A DNA stretch of 23,989 nt from an uncultured Alistipes sp. (GTDB lineage: Bacteria > Bacteroidota > Bacteroidia > Bacteroidales > Rikenellaceae). The position numbers and the translations under genes are program-made. The notes below the pieces were generated by a model that ran no database searches, had not been told where the DNA came from, and saw only the letters and a list, made by a program, of their open reading frames with translations. Shown here piece by piece: positions 16,310 through 23,989 of this stretch (the first letter of the stretch is position 1; every line of letters begins with the position of its first letter). The stretch is taken from assembly GCA_937880705.1 (NCBI GenBank), contig CALGRZ010000066.1:1-23989 (forward strand), read 5' to 3'.

Positions 16310-17683
16310 CTAATTCTTCAGATGGTCGGGACGGCCGAAGTTGAAGCCCAAGCCACAGTAGAGGCTGATAGACTTCATGTTGTGAGGTATGGGAGCCTGC
16401 TGGTAGCGCACCCACTTAAAGCCCATATAGTCGAAGCCCACGAAGAGATTGACGGCACGGGGGTGTATGTTGAGTGCGAAGCCGAGGATACCGGGCTTAT
16501 TCTGGTTGAGGAAGGTGTGGCTCACCGAGGCCGAGAGCCAGCTCAACGGACGGAAGTTGACCGAGGCGGTAAGCTCCGTGTACTTCATCGTATTGCAGAA
16601 CTGCGTGCGCGAGAGCAGACCCAGGGCGATGCGGTTGCCCAAGAAGCCGTACTCTACGCCAAGGTTGATCGAGCAGTTCAGACGTGTGGTATAGCCATCG
16701 CTCTCGGGGCGTGCCATCTTCATCTCGAAGCTGCCATCGGCATCCGCCTCACCTGTCTCGAGGTTGAAGCCGTTGTAGTGGAACTCACCCGAGGCATCCA
16801 TGGCGATGTTGGTAGCTCCCGACCAGCGGATGAAGCCAAGGTCGGTGACGGCAGCCGACAGGCGCAGACGCTTGTTCAGCAGACGCACCTCGGCACCCAC
16901 GTCGATAGCACCACCATAGCTCTTGACATGCTTGAGCATATACTGCGGGTCGAAGTTCAGGACGTCATCGCTAAACTCCTCGCCATACTGCACACGCGAG
17001 GGGTCGACGAACATCGAGTTACCGTAGATCATCGTGCGCACCTTGCCATTGACCGTCTCGGGCAGCACGTTGGCCTCGATGCTCTCAACCGAGGTGTGGG
17101 CATTGAGCAGACCCACCAGGAACTTGGCACGCACGCCGATGTTGACAATCTTCGCAACACGGAACGACGTGCCGAGGTATGCCTCCAGGAAGCCGTTGAC
17201 GCTCAACGCCGTATCTCCGAGGTTATAGGTGCCGTTGCCGAGGGTCTTGACCGCACGGAAGAGATCCTTCGAGATGGCCATGTCGGTCTGCACACGGGTG
17301 TTGAAGCCGAATGTCCAGAAGGTCTTGCGCACATAGAAGCCCACGCCAAGGAGGTTGATATTGGCATTGACACCCAGCTTGGGCAGGTCGGGCAGACGTC
17401 CCAGGAACTCATCGGCCGTGACCGAGCCGTGGAGAGCCGTCACCAGCTCGCCACTCTTGCGGTAGACGAGGTTGTCGACCGAGAGGAAGTTGTTCGAGAG
17501 GTTGAGACCTACGCCACTCATGGCGGGCATGGCTATGTAGCCGCGTGTGGGGACCAGCGCAGGGTTGAGCTCGGTACGGAAGTAGCTGCCCTCCATGAAG
17601 TAGGAGGTGGCCAGCTGTGCCGAGGCGCGATGACCAAAGGCCATGGCCACAACGAAGAGCAGCGATAGAAGTATGCGTTTCAT
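16310..17683 (-). CDS. DUF5723-type outer-membrane protein
   Basis: 457 residues. A signal peptide (MKRILLSLLFVVAMAFGHRASAQ) is followed by amphipathic beta-strand-like segments throughout, consistent with an outer-membrane barrel. SYFRTELNPALVPTRGYIAMP near the N-terminus and the alternating C-terminal strands ending GLGFNFGR match DUF5723 proteins of Bacteroidales as I remember them; their function is not known. It follows the large lipoprotein gene after 31 nt with no promoter match or terminator in the gap, so the two are probably co-transcribed and the products may act together at the outer membrane (inference). Confidence 0.8.
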   Translation of the reverse strand: MKRILLSLLFVVAMAFGHRASAQLATSYFMEGSYFRTELNPALVPTRGYIAMPAMSGVGLNLSNNFLSVDNLVYRKSGELVTALHGSVTADEFLGRLPDLPKLGVNANINLLGVGFYVRKTFWTFGFNTRVQTDMAISKDLFRAVKTLGNGTYNLGDTALSVNGFLEAYLGTSFRVAKIVNIGVRAKFLVGLLNAHTSVESIEANVLPETVNGKVRTMIYGNSMFVDPSRVQYGEEFSDDVLNFDPQYMLKHVKSYGGAIDVGAEVRLLNKRLRLSAAVTDLGFIRWSGATNIAMDASGEFHYNGFNLETGEADADGSFEMKMARPESDGYTTRLNCSINLGVEYGFLGNRIALGLLSRTQFCNTMKYTELTASVNFRPLSWLSASVSHTFLNQNKPGILGFALNIHPRAVNLFVGFDYMGFKWVRYQQAPIPHNMKSISLYCGLGFNFGRPDHLKN

Positions 17684-17714
17684 AGTATATGTCGTTATTG
17701 GTTATGATGTTATA

Positions 17715-20051
17715 TTATAGCGTTTCGAGGTCTATGGTCACACCGCCCTTCACCTCGAGCTGAAGCATAAGGTCGATATACTGATCCTTGTTGAGCTTAA
17801 CCTCACCCACGGCGGCACTCTTCGCACCTACACGAATACGGATGCCGTCAACCTCGGCCAGCGACTGAAGCTCGCCACCGGGCAGGTCGAACTCGAGGCG
17901 CACCGTGCTCTTGGCCTCGCTCTTGCCATCCTTCGAGCCGAGAATGGGGCTGTTGTCGGGTACGACGAGCTGCGCCAGCGTAGCGTTGCCCTCCTTATCG
18001 AAGAGCTCGGCCCAGAGCTCGAGGCCCAGAGGCGTGGTATTGGTGATGTTGGCAATCACGGCAGCATCACCCACCCTGATATCCATCTCGGAGAGGTCGC
18101 CAAAGGTCTCGGCAAGGCCGTCAAACTCACCGCCATAGCTGATGTCGAAGCGGTTGTCGACCACAAGAGGCACCTCCATGGCGTAGTCGTACATCACCGT
18201 GTACTCGTCGGCAGCATAGAGCGTGCACACCTCCGACGTCGGGGTGTTGATCACGATGTCGAGGTCGAGCTTCTCGGGCAGCTGGCCGAGGAGCAGCTTG
18301 GTGATGTCGCACTCGACAAAGAGTTCGTTAGGGCCACCGTACTGCTCGGCATAACGCTTATCGCCCAGGATGATGGTTGTCACCGTAGGCTCTATGACAC
18401 CCTCCTTGTAGCTTGCAGCAGCCACAGACACATCGTTGATTTTTACGGCCTTATCCTCCTGACGCTGATCGTCATTGACGGCATATATCGTAGCGTCGAT
18501 ATAGGCAGACATCGTCAGCGGGTTATGCACGTTGATGATGAAGACCGGGAAGAGGCCCACACCGTTGATCGTGAGGTCGATAGGCTCCTCCATGCCGAAG
18601 TCGATGGTCGAGAGCTCGTTGTAGCTGTAGTCCACACGGCCACTTATAGACTCGATATCGAGCATCGTGCTTGCCATCGCAGCACGCACGTCGAGCGTTG
18701 TGGGGGCATTCTCGAGTGCCGAGAGCTTCAGACGCGCATGGGGCTTGAAGTGGCCCTTGAACGAGGGCTGGAGTGCCAGCGTGAGCCTACCCTCCTCGGG
18801 CACAAGACCCTCCTGGCCGAAGTCCAGCTCGGCAACATCTATGGCGGCACCCTCGCGCAGCTCGGCAAGAGTCACCGTGAGCGTGTTGCTCGCCGCATCG
18901 TAGTTCTCCGAGGCGCGCAGACGTATATGCTCGGGCAGCGAGGCCTCCACCATGATAGCCTCGGCAAGCTCCTTATCAGCCCAGTCAAAACCATTCACCT
19001 TCAACTCGATAGGTGACGATGCACCCTCCTTGAACGATATGTTATTGATCGAGAGCAGCTCCGCGGGGAGGTTACTGATCTCGACATCGCCCGACTCCGA
19101 GGCGGCATGTTCGAAGAGAGTCTTGTCGCTCAACACTACATCGGCATCGCGGTACTCCATCAACGAGCTGACCTTGAGTGTCGGGAGGCTCTCCAGAGCA
19201 AGATCTCCGGCGATAGTATCCATGGTGTATGAGAGGTGGTAGTGGATCTCGACAGGCATCGATGCGTGGCCATCCGCCACCTGTGTATAGTTCTCAACGG
19301 CAGCCACATAGAATACAAAGCGCAACTCGTCCTCACCCTCGGCAAAGCTGCGCGAGATGTAGATCTCGTTGTCGCTGGCAATGCTACCCTCGGCATCGTA
19401 GATCTCATAGCCTGCCGGGGCATTGAGGCGCAGGTCTATGCTACCGCCACCATTGACCACATTGAGCGAGTTGAGGTTAAATACCGCATCGACCCTTGCA
19501 CCGGGGTCACCCTCGGCGGTAGGCTTCAGATAGATGCGCTCGACAGCCTCGATATGCTCGGGCAGGTCGTACTCTACATGGTGCACAATGCTATCCTCCT
19601 CAATATCGGTGATGTGCACACCTGCGGGGATGGTGTAGTGGGCATTTAACAACTCCTCACCCTGCATGTTGGCATCGAGGAAGTAGTTCTGGTCGAGGTT
19701 GTGGGCAAGCTCCTCGGGCAGGAACGAGGGGTAGTCCGTGAAGAATCGCTGCTCGGTGGCAGGCAGCTCGATGGTGGTCTGTATGCCCTCGACCGTCACA
19801 TGCTGCGGCTCGCCGGCAAAGCGGTAGTGGTAGTTACCCTCGGCATCGGTGGTGAGCCCCTCCACATCCTCGGGGATCAGCTCGCCAAGGCTCTTCTTCT
19901 CGAGGTAGCCGAGTGGCAAAATGGTCTCGCCCTGACCCACCGTAACCTCGGTAGAGACCTCCTCAAGGCGGAAATCGTTGTCCATGCAACCCACCATAAC
20001 GAGGGCACATAGCGTCAACGAAAGACTAAATATTCGGTTGATGCTCTTCAT
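17715..20051 (-). CDS. Large lipoprotein, 778 residues, no recognised enzymatic domain
   Basis: Type II signal peptide with lipobox LVMVGC (lipidated Cys22), followed by MDNDFRLEE, an acidic stretch fitting Bacteroidetes surface-export signals. The rest is acidic and dominated by short beta-strand-like stretches with successive Ig-like or beta-sandwich character (for example VEIHYHLSYTMD, LDLDIVINTPTSE, VRLEFDLPGGELQ). No catalytic motif, T9SS C-terminal signal or membrane helix is seen. First gene of the pair with the DUF5723 barrel. I do not recognise the family. Confidence 0.85.
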   Translation of the reverse strand: MKSINRIFSLSLTLCALVMVGCMDNDFRLEEVSTEVTVGQGETILPLGYLEKKSLGELIPEDVEGLTTDAEGNYHYRFAGEPQHVTVEGIQTTIELPATEQRFFTDYPSFLPEELAHNLDQNYFLDANMQGEELLNAHYTIPAGVHITDIEEDSIVHHVEYDLPEHIEAVERIYLKPTAEGDPGARVDAVFNLNSLNVVNGGGSIDLRLNAPAGYEIYDAEGSIASDNEIYISRSFAEGEDELRFVFYVAAVENYTQVADGHASMPVEIHYHLSYTMDTIAGDLALESLPTLKVSSLMEYRDADVVLSDKTLFEHAASESGDVEISNLPAELLSINNISFKEGASSPIELKVNGFDWADKELAEAIMVEASLPEHIRLRASENYDAASNTLTVTLAELREGAAIDVAELDFGQEGLVPEEGRLTLALQPSFKGHFKPHARLKLSALENAPTTLDVRAAMASTMLDIESISGRVDYSYNELSTIDFGMEEPIDLTINGVGLFPVFIINVHNPLTMSAYIDATIYAVNDDQRQEDKAVKINDVSVAAASYKEGVIEPTVTTIILGDKRYAEQYGGPNELFVECDITKLLLGQLPEKLDLDIVINTPTSEVCTLYAADEYTVMYDYAMEVPLVVDNRFDISYGGEFDGLAETFGDLSEMDIRVGDAAVIANITNTTPLGLELWAELFDKEGNATLAQLVVPDNSPILGSKDGKSEAKSTVRLEFDLPGGELQSLAEVDGIRIRVGAKSAAVGEVKLNKDQYIDLMLQLEVKGGVTIDLETL

Positions 20052-20088
20052 ACTTTATACTGTTTGGATTATTTTCACATCTTTAGAA

Positions 20089-20096
20089 CAAAGATA
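20089..20096 (-). promoter_or_regulatory. Predicted promoter of the lipoprotein/DUF5723 unit, TATCTTTG
   Basis: TATCTTTG on the minus strand matches TAnnTTTG. The predicted start near 20082 leaves a leader of about 30 nt. The -33 region is AT-rich without a clear TTTG. Confidence 0.55.
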
Positions 20097-20154
20097 CAAA
20101 ATTTTCGATAAATAGTAACATTCGACGAGAATTTATCGCGCTGAAGGTATAAGA

Positions 20155-20188
20155 TATGGGCTGACAGATGATCCTCTATCAGCCCATA
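20155..20188 (-). terminator. Hairpin behind glnS
   Basis: TATGGGCTGA (20155-20164) pairs with TCAGCCCATA (20179-20188); AGA/TCT adds three inner pairs after a mismatch. It lies 33 nt past the glnS stop. The minus-strand tail is TATCTTATACC, with no real U-tract, so its terminator function is less certain than the stem. Confidence 0.55.
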
Positions 20189-20221
20189 ACTAAAAATATA
20201 GGTTGCTTCACCCCGGGTCGG

Positions 20222-21901
20222 CTACCTATTTATCTTGGCCCACGAGTCCTTGAGTGTCACCGTGCGGTTGAATACCAGGTGCTCGGCCGTAGAGTCGGTG
20301 TCGGCGCAGAAGTAGCCCACACGCTCAAACTGGTAGCTCTTGCCGATGGGTGCCTCCTTGAGCGAAGGCTCCAGCCAGCCCTCGACGGTAACCAGCGAGT
20401 TGGGGTTGAGGTTGTCCTCCCACGAGGTCTGACCATTAGAGGTGTCGCGGGGATCCTCCGTCAGGAAGAGCGTGTCGAAGAGGCGCACCTCGGCCTTCAC
20501 GGCATGCTCGGCACTTACCCAGTGGATAACGCCCTTGACACGACGGCCATCGCTCGATGAGCCCTCACCCGACATGGGGTCGTAGGTGCAGCGCAGCTCG
20601 ACGACGTTGCCCGCCTCGTCCTTGATAACCTCCTCACACTTAATAAGGTATGAGTAGCGCAGACGCACCTCCTGACCGGGTGACAGACGGAAGTACTTCT
20701 TGGGAGGGTTCTCCATAAAGTCGTCACGCTCGATGTAGAGCACCTTCGAGAAGGGCACCTCGCGCATGCCGGCAGCCTCATCCTCGGGGTTGTTCACAGC
20801 CTTGCGCATCTCAACACGGCCCTCCTCCCAGTTGGTGATGACAACCTTCAGGGGGTTGAGCACGGCCATACGACGCTCGGCAACCTTGTTGAGATCCTCT
20901 CTTACGCAGAACTCCATCTTGGCAAGGTCGATGACATTATCGCGCTTGGCAACACCCACCATCTCGGCAAAGGCACGCACCGAGGCGGGGGTATAACCCT
21001 TACGGCGCAGCGCACAGATAGTCGGCATACGGGGGTCATCCCAGCCCATCACAGCACCCTCCTGCACGAGCTTGAGCAGGTTGCGCTTCGACATCATCGT
21101 GTAGGTGAGGTTCAGACGCGCAAACTCATACTGGTGCGAGGGGTAGATGCCGAGAGCCTCGATAAACCAGTCGTAGAGCGGACGGTGCACATCAAACTCG
21201 AGCGTACATATCGAGTGTGTGATCTTCTCTATCGAGTCGCACTGGCCGTGAGCATAGTCGTACATGGGGTATATGCACCACTTGCTGCCCGTGCGGTGGT
21301 GGTCAGCGTGGATGATACGGTACATGATGGGGTCACGGAAGAGCATGTTGGGGTGCGCCATGTCGATCTTGGCACGCAGCACACGCGCTCCATCCTCGAA
21401 CTCACCGGCACGCATACGCTCAAACAGGTCGAGGTTCTCCTCCACCGAGCGGTCACGCCACGGCGAGGGCTTACCCGGCTCGGAGATCGTACCGCGCGTC
21501 TCGCGTATCTGCTCCTGCGACTGATCATCAACATAGGCGAGGCCCTTCTTGATGAGCTCAACAGCCCAGTCGTAGAGCTGGTCGAAGTAGTCCGAGGCGT
21601 AGTACTCGGCAGCCCAGTCGAAGCCCAACCACTTGATATCCTGCTTGATAGACTCCACATACTCGGTATCCTCCTTCACCGGGTTGGTGTCGTCGAAGCG
21701 CAGGTTGCACTTACCTCCATACTTCTTCGCAAGACCGAAGTTGATGCATATACTCTTGGCGTGGCCGATGTGCAGGTAGCCATTAGGCTCGGGCGGGAAA
21801 CGTGTCTGAACACGGCTTTCACCCTTGGCTATCGACTCTTCGATAATCTCCTCAAGGAAGTTCAGCGACTTCTCCTTAACCTCAATTGTTTCTGTTGCCA
21901 T
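20222..21901 (-). CDS. glnS: Glutamine--tRNA ligase
   Basis: 559 residues, close to the E. coli enzyme (554). Charges tRNA-Gln with glutamine directly in the cytoplasm. Class I motifs: [13 protein letters not shown] with HIGH at 44-47, RFDDTNP (68-74) and MSKR at 270-273. The catalytic core runs to about residue 335, and the two beta-barrel anticodon-binding domains follow ([28 protein letters not shown]). The GlnRS-type pattern separates it from GluRS. It starts 30 nt after the preceding barrel gene, with no promoter match in that gap, so it may be co-transcribed with it. Confidence 0.97.
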   Translation of the reverse strand: MATETIEVKEKSLNFLEEIIEESIAKGESRVQTRFPPEPNGYLHIGHAKSICINFGLAKKYGGKCNLRFDDTNPVKEDTEYVESIKQDIKWLGFDWAAEYYASDYFDQLYDWAVELIKKGLAYVDDQSQEQIRETRGTISEPGKPSPWRDRSVEENLDLFERMRAGEFEDGARVLRAKIDMAHPNMLFRDPIMYRIIHADHHRTGSKWCIYPMYDYAHGQCDSIEKITHSICTLEFDVHRPLYDWFIEALGIYPSHQYEFARLNLTYTMMSKRNLLKLVQEGAVMGWDDPRMPTICALRRKGYTPASVRAFAEMVGVAKRDNVIDLAKMEFCVREDLNKVAERRMAVLNPLKVVITNWEEGRVEMRKAVNNPEDEAAGMREVPFSKVLYIERDDFMENPPKKYFRLSPGQEVRLRYSYLIKCEEVIKDEAGNVVELRCTYDPMSGEGSSSDGRRVKGVIHWVSAEHAVKAEVRLFDTLFLTEDPRDTSNGQTSWEDNLNPNSLVTVEGWLEPSLKEAPIGKSYQFERVGYFCADTDSTAEHLVFNRTVTLKDSWAKINR

Positions 21902-21931
21902 AATCGTCTATGTTTTAATTGTAGATATTCG

Positions 21932-22999
21932 TCAATGTTTTACTTTCAGTGCTATGCCGTAGTCGAGCACCACACCCAGCTCTACCCACTGGCGTGTGCC
22001 CCAGCCTGTGCCATCGTACTCGGCCGTGATACCTGCGCCGAGGCGCACCGTATCGCTGAAGAAGGCTCGTCGGTAGCACACCTCCACAGCCTCATAGATG
22101 CCTCCCGACGTGGCGTAGTGTGGCGTGCCGAAGTAGAGCTCCTGCCCATACTTATCCCAAAACGGGAAGAGCGACTTGCCCACATACAACCTGTTAGCAA
22201 GTGTCACACCCCAACGGCTGATGGCCAGGTAGAGCTCACCACCCCGAGGCATCTGCCACCCCTCGCGCGTTATGCGGTCGCGCTGCACAGCCTGCATATA
22301 GCTCAGGCGCAGATCCATCTCGAAGCCCCCGAATGATGGCCTATAACCGAGGTAGGGCAGCGCAAAGGCGTTGTCTACAACACCATCCTCCGTGGCAGGG
22401 TTGTAGTCCTTGGCATAGTGGCCCAGCATAAGGTCGACACCGAGGTAGAGGCTCGACACCTCGACCTCGCCCGACAGCATCAGCGTGAAGGCCTCACGGC
22501 TGTCAAACTCACGCATGGAGGTGTAGTCGAAGACAAACTCCAGAAATGAGTTCTCTGCCTTGCGACCCTCGTAGCGCATGAGCACGCCACCTATGCGGTT
22601 GTTGCGGTAGCGGTAGTCACGGTCAAAGAGGAGCTGCGTGCGCATGCCACGCTGCTCACTACGCGGGAAGATACCCGCGAGGGCGGTGAGGCGCGGTGCA
22701 CGGTAGGCATAGTAGAGCTGCACGTTGGCATCGGACAAGAACTTCGCCTTATGGCCGAAGCCCTGCACCATGTCGACACCGAACATCAACTCGTTGCGCT
22801 GCTGCCACCTGATGCCCACACGCGGTGTGAGGCGTGCGCTGAAGAGCGTTCCCGAGGCTATGTCGTCGAGCTTCGCATACTCCTTATTGTCAAAGAGCGT
22901 GGTAAAGTCCGCGCCGAGGACAATCTCCTGCGCCACACCACGATGCGTGGTGAGCATGGCTGCGAGGAGCAAAACGAGTATGGTGAGATACTTACGCAT
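21932..22999 (-). CDS. Predicted outer-membrane beta-barrel protein of unknown family
   Basis: 355 residues from the ATG at 22997-22999, giving MRKYLTILVLLLAAMLTTHRG as signal peptide with cleavage near VAQ. The frame extends to a TTG at 23014, but that is only about 2 nt from the predicted transcription start. The mature part has many alternating hydrophobic/aromatic strands (VQLYYAYRAPRL, SSLYLGVDLMLG, FEMDLRLSYMQ) and ends VVLDYGIALKVKH, as in porin-like barrels. I cannot assign a family. It lies directly upstream of glnS, with its own predicted promoter. Confidence 0.75.
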   Translation of the reverse strand: MRKYLTILVLLLAAMLTTHRGVAQEIVLGADFTTLFDNKEYAKLDDIASGTLFSARLTPRVGIRWQQRNELMFGVDMVQGFGHKAKFLSDANVQLYYAYRAPRLTALAGIFPRSEQRGMRTQLLFDRDYRYRNNRIGGVLMRYEGRKAENSFLEFVFDYTSMREFDSREAFTLMLSGEVEVSSLYLGVDLMLGHYAKDYNPATEDGVVDNAFALPYLGYRPSFGGFEMDLRLSYMQAVQRDRITREGWQMPRGGELYLAISRWGVTLANRLYVGKSLFPFWDKYGQELYFGTPHYATSGGIYEAVEVCYRRAFFSDTVRLGAGITAEYDGTGWGTRQWVELGVVLDYGIALKVKH

Positions 23000-23022
23000 A
23001 GATTTAGAGAACAATTCCGCTT

Positions 23023-23030
23023 CAAAATTA
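23023..23030 (-). promoter_or_regulatory. Predicted promoter of the barrel/glnS unit, TAATTTTG
   Basis: TAATTTTG on the minus strand matches TAnnTTTG. Transcription would start near 23016, 17 nt before the ATG at 22999. It lies 21 nt from the oppositely directed methylase promoter. Confidence 0.55.
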
Positions 23031-23051
23031 CTGAAAATATTTTTATTTGCT

Positions 23052-23059
23052 TAATTTTG
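23052..23059 (+). promoter_or_regulatory. Predicted promoter of the RNA methyltransferase gene, TAATTTTG
   Basis: TAATTTTG on the plus strand matches TAnnTTTG, 36 nt before the ATG. No good -33 TTTG is seen at the right distance. Confidence 0.5.
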
Positions 23060-23095
23060 GGGCGTAATATTTAAAATAACTTATAAATTAAGACC

Positions 23096-23623
23096 ATGCG
23101 AAAGCTCCTGAACGAAGAACTTGGCCGCCCCACACTTGAGGAGTGCGCCACAATGGAGAAGCTCCCCGTAGCTATTGTGCTCGATAATGTGCGCTCGGCG
23201 CAGAACGTAGGATCGTTCTTCCGCACCGCCGATGCCTTTGGTATTGAGCGCATTGAGCTGTGTGGCATCTGCTCAACGCCGCCCAACCGCGAGCTTCACA
23301 AGACGGCACTGGGTGCCGAGCAGAGCGTAGCATGGCACTACCACCCCACGACCATCGAGTGTATCAACGCGCTCAAGGCCGAGGGCTACCATATCGTTGC
23401 TGTGGAGCAGGTCGAGGGCTCGGTGCTCCTCGACAGGTTCAGCGCAGAGCGTGGCATGAAGTACGCCTTGGTCTTTGGAAACGAGGTAGATGGTGTAGAT
23501 CAGGCTGTTGTAGACCTTGTAGATAGTGCTATCGAGATCCCGCAGGTAGGCATCAAGCACTCGCTCAATGTCTCGGTCTCGGCCGGCATCCTTATGTGGG
23601 AGCTCTTCCGCCAGATAAGGTAG
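23096..23623 (+). CDS. TrmH/SpoU-family RNA 2'-O-methyltransferase
   Basis: 175 residues. S-adenosylmethionine-dependent ribose methylase of the SPOUT class, acting on tRNA or rRNA; the exact target cannot be read from sequence. Motif 1 is NVGSFFRTADAFG with Asn37 and the catalytic Arg43. Motif 2 is ALVFGNEVDGV (124-134). Motif 3 is EIPQVGIKHSLNVSVSAGI (147-165), forming the trefoil knot. It lacks an N-terminal RNA-binding L30e-like domain, so it is of the short type, like TrmL or TrmH. Monocistronic: divergent from the barrel/glnS unit and followed by repeats. Confidence 0.92.
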   Translation: MRKLLNEELGRPTLEECATMEKLPVAIVLDNVRSAQNVGSFFRTADAFGIERIELCGICSTPPNRELHKTALGAEQSVAWHYHPTTIECINALKAEGYHIVAVEQVEGSVLLDRFSAERGMKYALVFGNEVDGVDQAVVDLVDSAIEIPQVGIKHSLNVSVSAGILMWELFRQIR

Positions 23624-23642
23624 AGGATATACGGTGTAGCGC

Positions 23643-23707
23643 GTAGGCGCGGTCGGGAGGCGCAGTTGGGAGGCGCGGTCAGTAGGCGCGGTCGGGAGGC
23701 GCAGTTG
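23643..23707. repeat. Five tandem 13-bp repeats
   Basis: Exactly five 13-nt units fill 65 nt: GTAGGCGCGGTCG, GGAGGCGCAGTTG, GGAGGCGCGGTCA, then the first two again. The core AGGCGC is invariant. A 26-nt stretch recurs exactly at a distance of 39 nt. The units are G-rich, unlike the sequence on either side. Confidence 0.9.
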
Positions 23708-23709
23708 AA

Positions 23710-23753
23710 TAGGACTTGATAGGATTAGTAGGACTTGATAGGACTTAATAGGA
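23710..23753 (+). repeat. Array of TAGGA decamers, plus orientation
   Basis: TAGGA occurs at 23710, 23720, 23729, 23739 and 23749, with a period of 10 (once 9); the spacer is mostly CTTGA or CTTAA. Its mirror-image array begins at 23800. Confidence 0.85.
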
Positions 23754-23792
23754 TAGCGCGGCCGACATTTATCGGGTAGCAACCTGCTATCC
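23751..23792. repeat. Inverted repeat at the centre of the decamer arrays
   Basis: GGATAGC (23751-23757) pairs with GCTATCC (23786-23792). Inside, CCGA (23762-23765) pairs with TCGG (23772-23775). No U-tract follows, so this is not a typical terminator for the methylase gene, though it may act as one. Confidence 0.55.
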
Positions 23793-23799
23793 CTAAACA

Positions 23800-23854
23800 T
23801 CCTATTTCTTCCTATCTCTTCCCATCTCTTCCTATCTCTTCCTATCTCTTCCTA
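23800..23854 (-). repeat. Array of TAGGA decamers, minus orientation
   Basis: TCCTA (TAGGA on the minus strand) occurs at 23800, 23810, 23830, 23840 and 23850, with the variant TCCCA at 23820, so the period is exactly 10. The repeated decamer is CTTCCTATCT. From 23855 to 23890 the sequence stays pyrimidine-rich (CTACCCTCA-like) but loses the period. Confidence 0.85.
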
Positions 23855-23892
23855 CCCTCATACTCACCTCACCTACCCTCACCCCACTACAC

Positions 23893-23920
23893 AAAAAAAA
23901 CGACCGAGACATCTCGGTCG
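23893..23920 (-). terminator. Terminator of the tRNA-Ser gene
   Basis: On the minus strand CGACCGAG, loop ATGT, CTCGGTCG, then eight T. It lies 20 nt after the tRNA 3' end. Perfect 8-bp stem plus long U-tract; the plus-strand side has no U-tract. Confidence 0.92.
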
Positions 23921-23939
23921 CAACAAAACTCTTCAAAAG

Positions 23940-23989
23940 CGGAGGGCACTGGATTCGAACCAGCGGATACCTTACGATATCGGCAGTTT
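23940..23989 (-). tRNA. tRNA-Ser (NGA anticodon), 3' part only
   Basis: Only the 3' part lies in the window. Read on the minus strand: AAA (positions 36-38), the anticodon-stem 3' strand CTGCC, a long variable arm GATATC-GTAA-GGTATC, a T-arm GCTGG-TTCGAAT-CCAGT, the acceptor strand GCCCTCC and discriminator G. The long variable arm leaves Ser, Leu or Tyr. G73 points to Ser, and A36 then gives an NGA anticodon reading UCN. The first two anticodon bases are outside. After G73 comes CTT, so CCA is not encoded. Confidence 0.8.

Noticed and set aside
16322..17668. 448-codon plus-strand ORF opposite the DUF5723 gene
   Set aside because: Mirror frame of a gene with a clear signal peptide; low-complexity VE/AH-rich translation without recognisable motifs.
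21134..22336. 400-codon plus-strand ORF crossing glnS and the barrel gene
   Set aside because: Antisense to the HIGH/MSKR-bearing glnS and across a gene boundary; no credible protein features.
23000..23014. TTG start at 23014 for the barrel protein
   Set aside because: It lies about 2 nt from the predicted transcription start and adds only MFSKS before a good signal peptide; the ATG at 22999 is preferred.
23273..23800. 175-codon minus-strand ORF ending in repeated RLPTAPT-like peptides
   Set aside because: Created by the 13-bp repeats joined to the antisense of the methylase gene; the 13-bp period cannot keep a reading frame constant and no start signal is seen.
23643..23854. CRISPR array
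   Set aside because: The repeats are 10-13 bp and directly abut, without unique spacers of 30 nt, and no cas gene is present.
23940..23989. tRNA-Leu or tRNA-Tyr instead of tRNA-Ser
   Set aside because: The long variable arm and A36 would allow both, but the discriminator is G, which suits Ser; Leu and Tyr tRNAs normally carry A73. The missing 5' half leaves some doubt.

Overview
The window looks like a chromosomal segment of a gut-type Bacteroidales bacterium, probably Alistipes or a near relative (the genus is inference). The grounds are a complete Na+-translocating NADH:quinone reductase operon, pyruvate:ferredoxin oxidoreductase, lipoproteins with an acidic stretch after the lipidated Cys, a DUF5723 outer-membrane protein, upstream sequences matching the Bacteroidetes -7 promoter element TAnnTTTG, and a tRNA whose CCA end is not encoded.

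Layout. 1-3150 (minus): nifJ, cut by the left edge so that only about its first 1050 codons are present. 3488-7096 (minus): a 1202-residue lipoprotein with collagen-like Gly-X-Y tracts, a BACON-like domain and a long leucine-rich-repeat region. 7097-8014: about 0.9 kb without a gene, packed with duplicated hairpin modules behind the nqr operon. 8015-13779 (minus): nqrABCDEF, complete and tightly packed. 13970-16232 (plus): a compact TatD-like hydrolase, tcdA and a D-2-hydroxyacid dehydrogenase, probably one operon read divergently from nqrA. 16310-20051 (minus): a large lipoprotein followed by a DUF5723 barrel. 20222-22999 (minus): an unrecognised predicted outer-membrane barrel followed by glnS. 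23096-23623 (plus): a SpoU/TrmH RNA methyltransferase. 23624-23989: two kinds of short tandem repeat, a strong terminator, and the 3' half of a tRNA-Ser on the minus strand.

How it works together. PFOR makes acetyl-CoA and reduced ferredoxin from pyruvate, and NQR oxidises NADH and exports Na+; both are central to anaerobic energy metabolism in this group. tcdA, the SpoU methylase, glnS and tRNA-Ser belong to translation and RNA modification. The three cell-surface units (LRR lipoprotein, lipoprotein plus DUF5723, barrel before glnS) are the least characterised part.

No defence island, prophage, IS element or CRISPR array is visible. The best candidates for something undescribed are the intergenic structured repeats: the compensated hairpin duplication after nqrF and the inverted 10-bp-phased arrays after the methylase. 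The lipoprotein/DUF5723 pair is the best candidate among the proteins.
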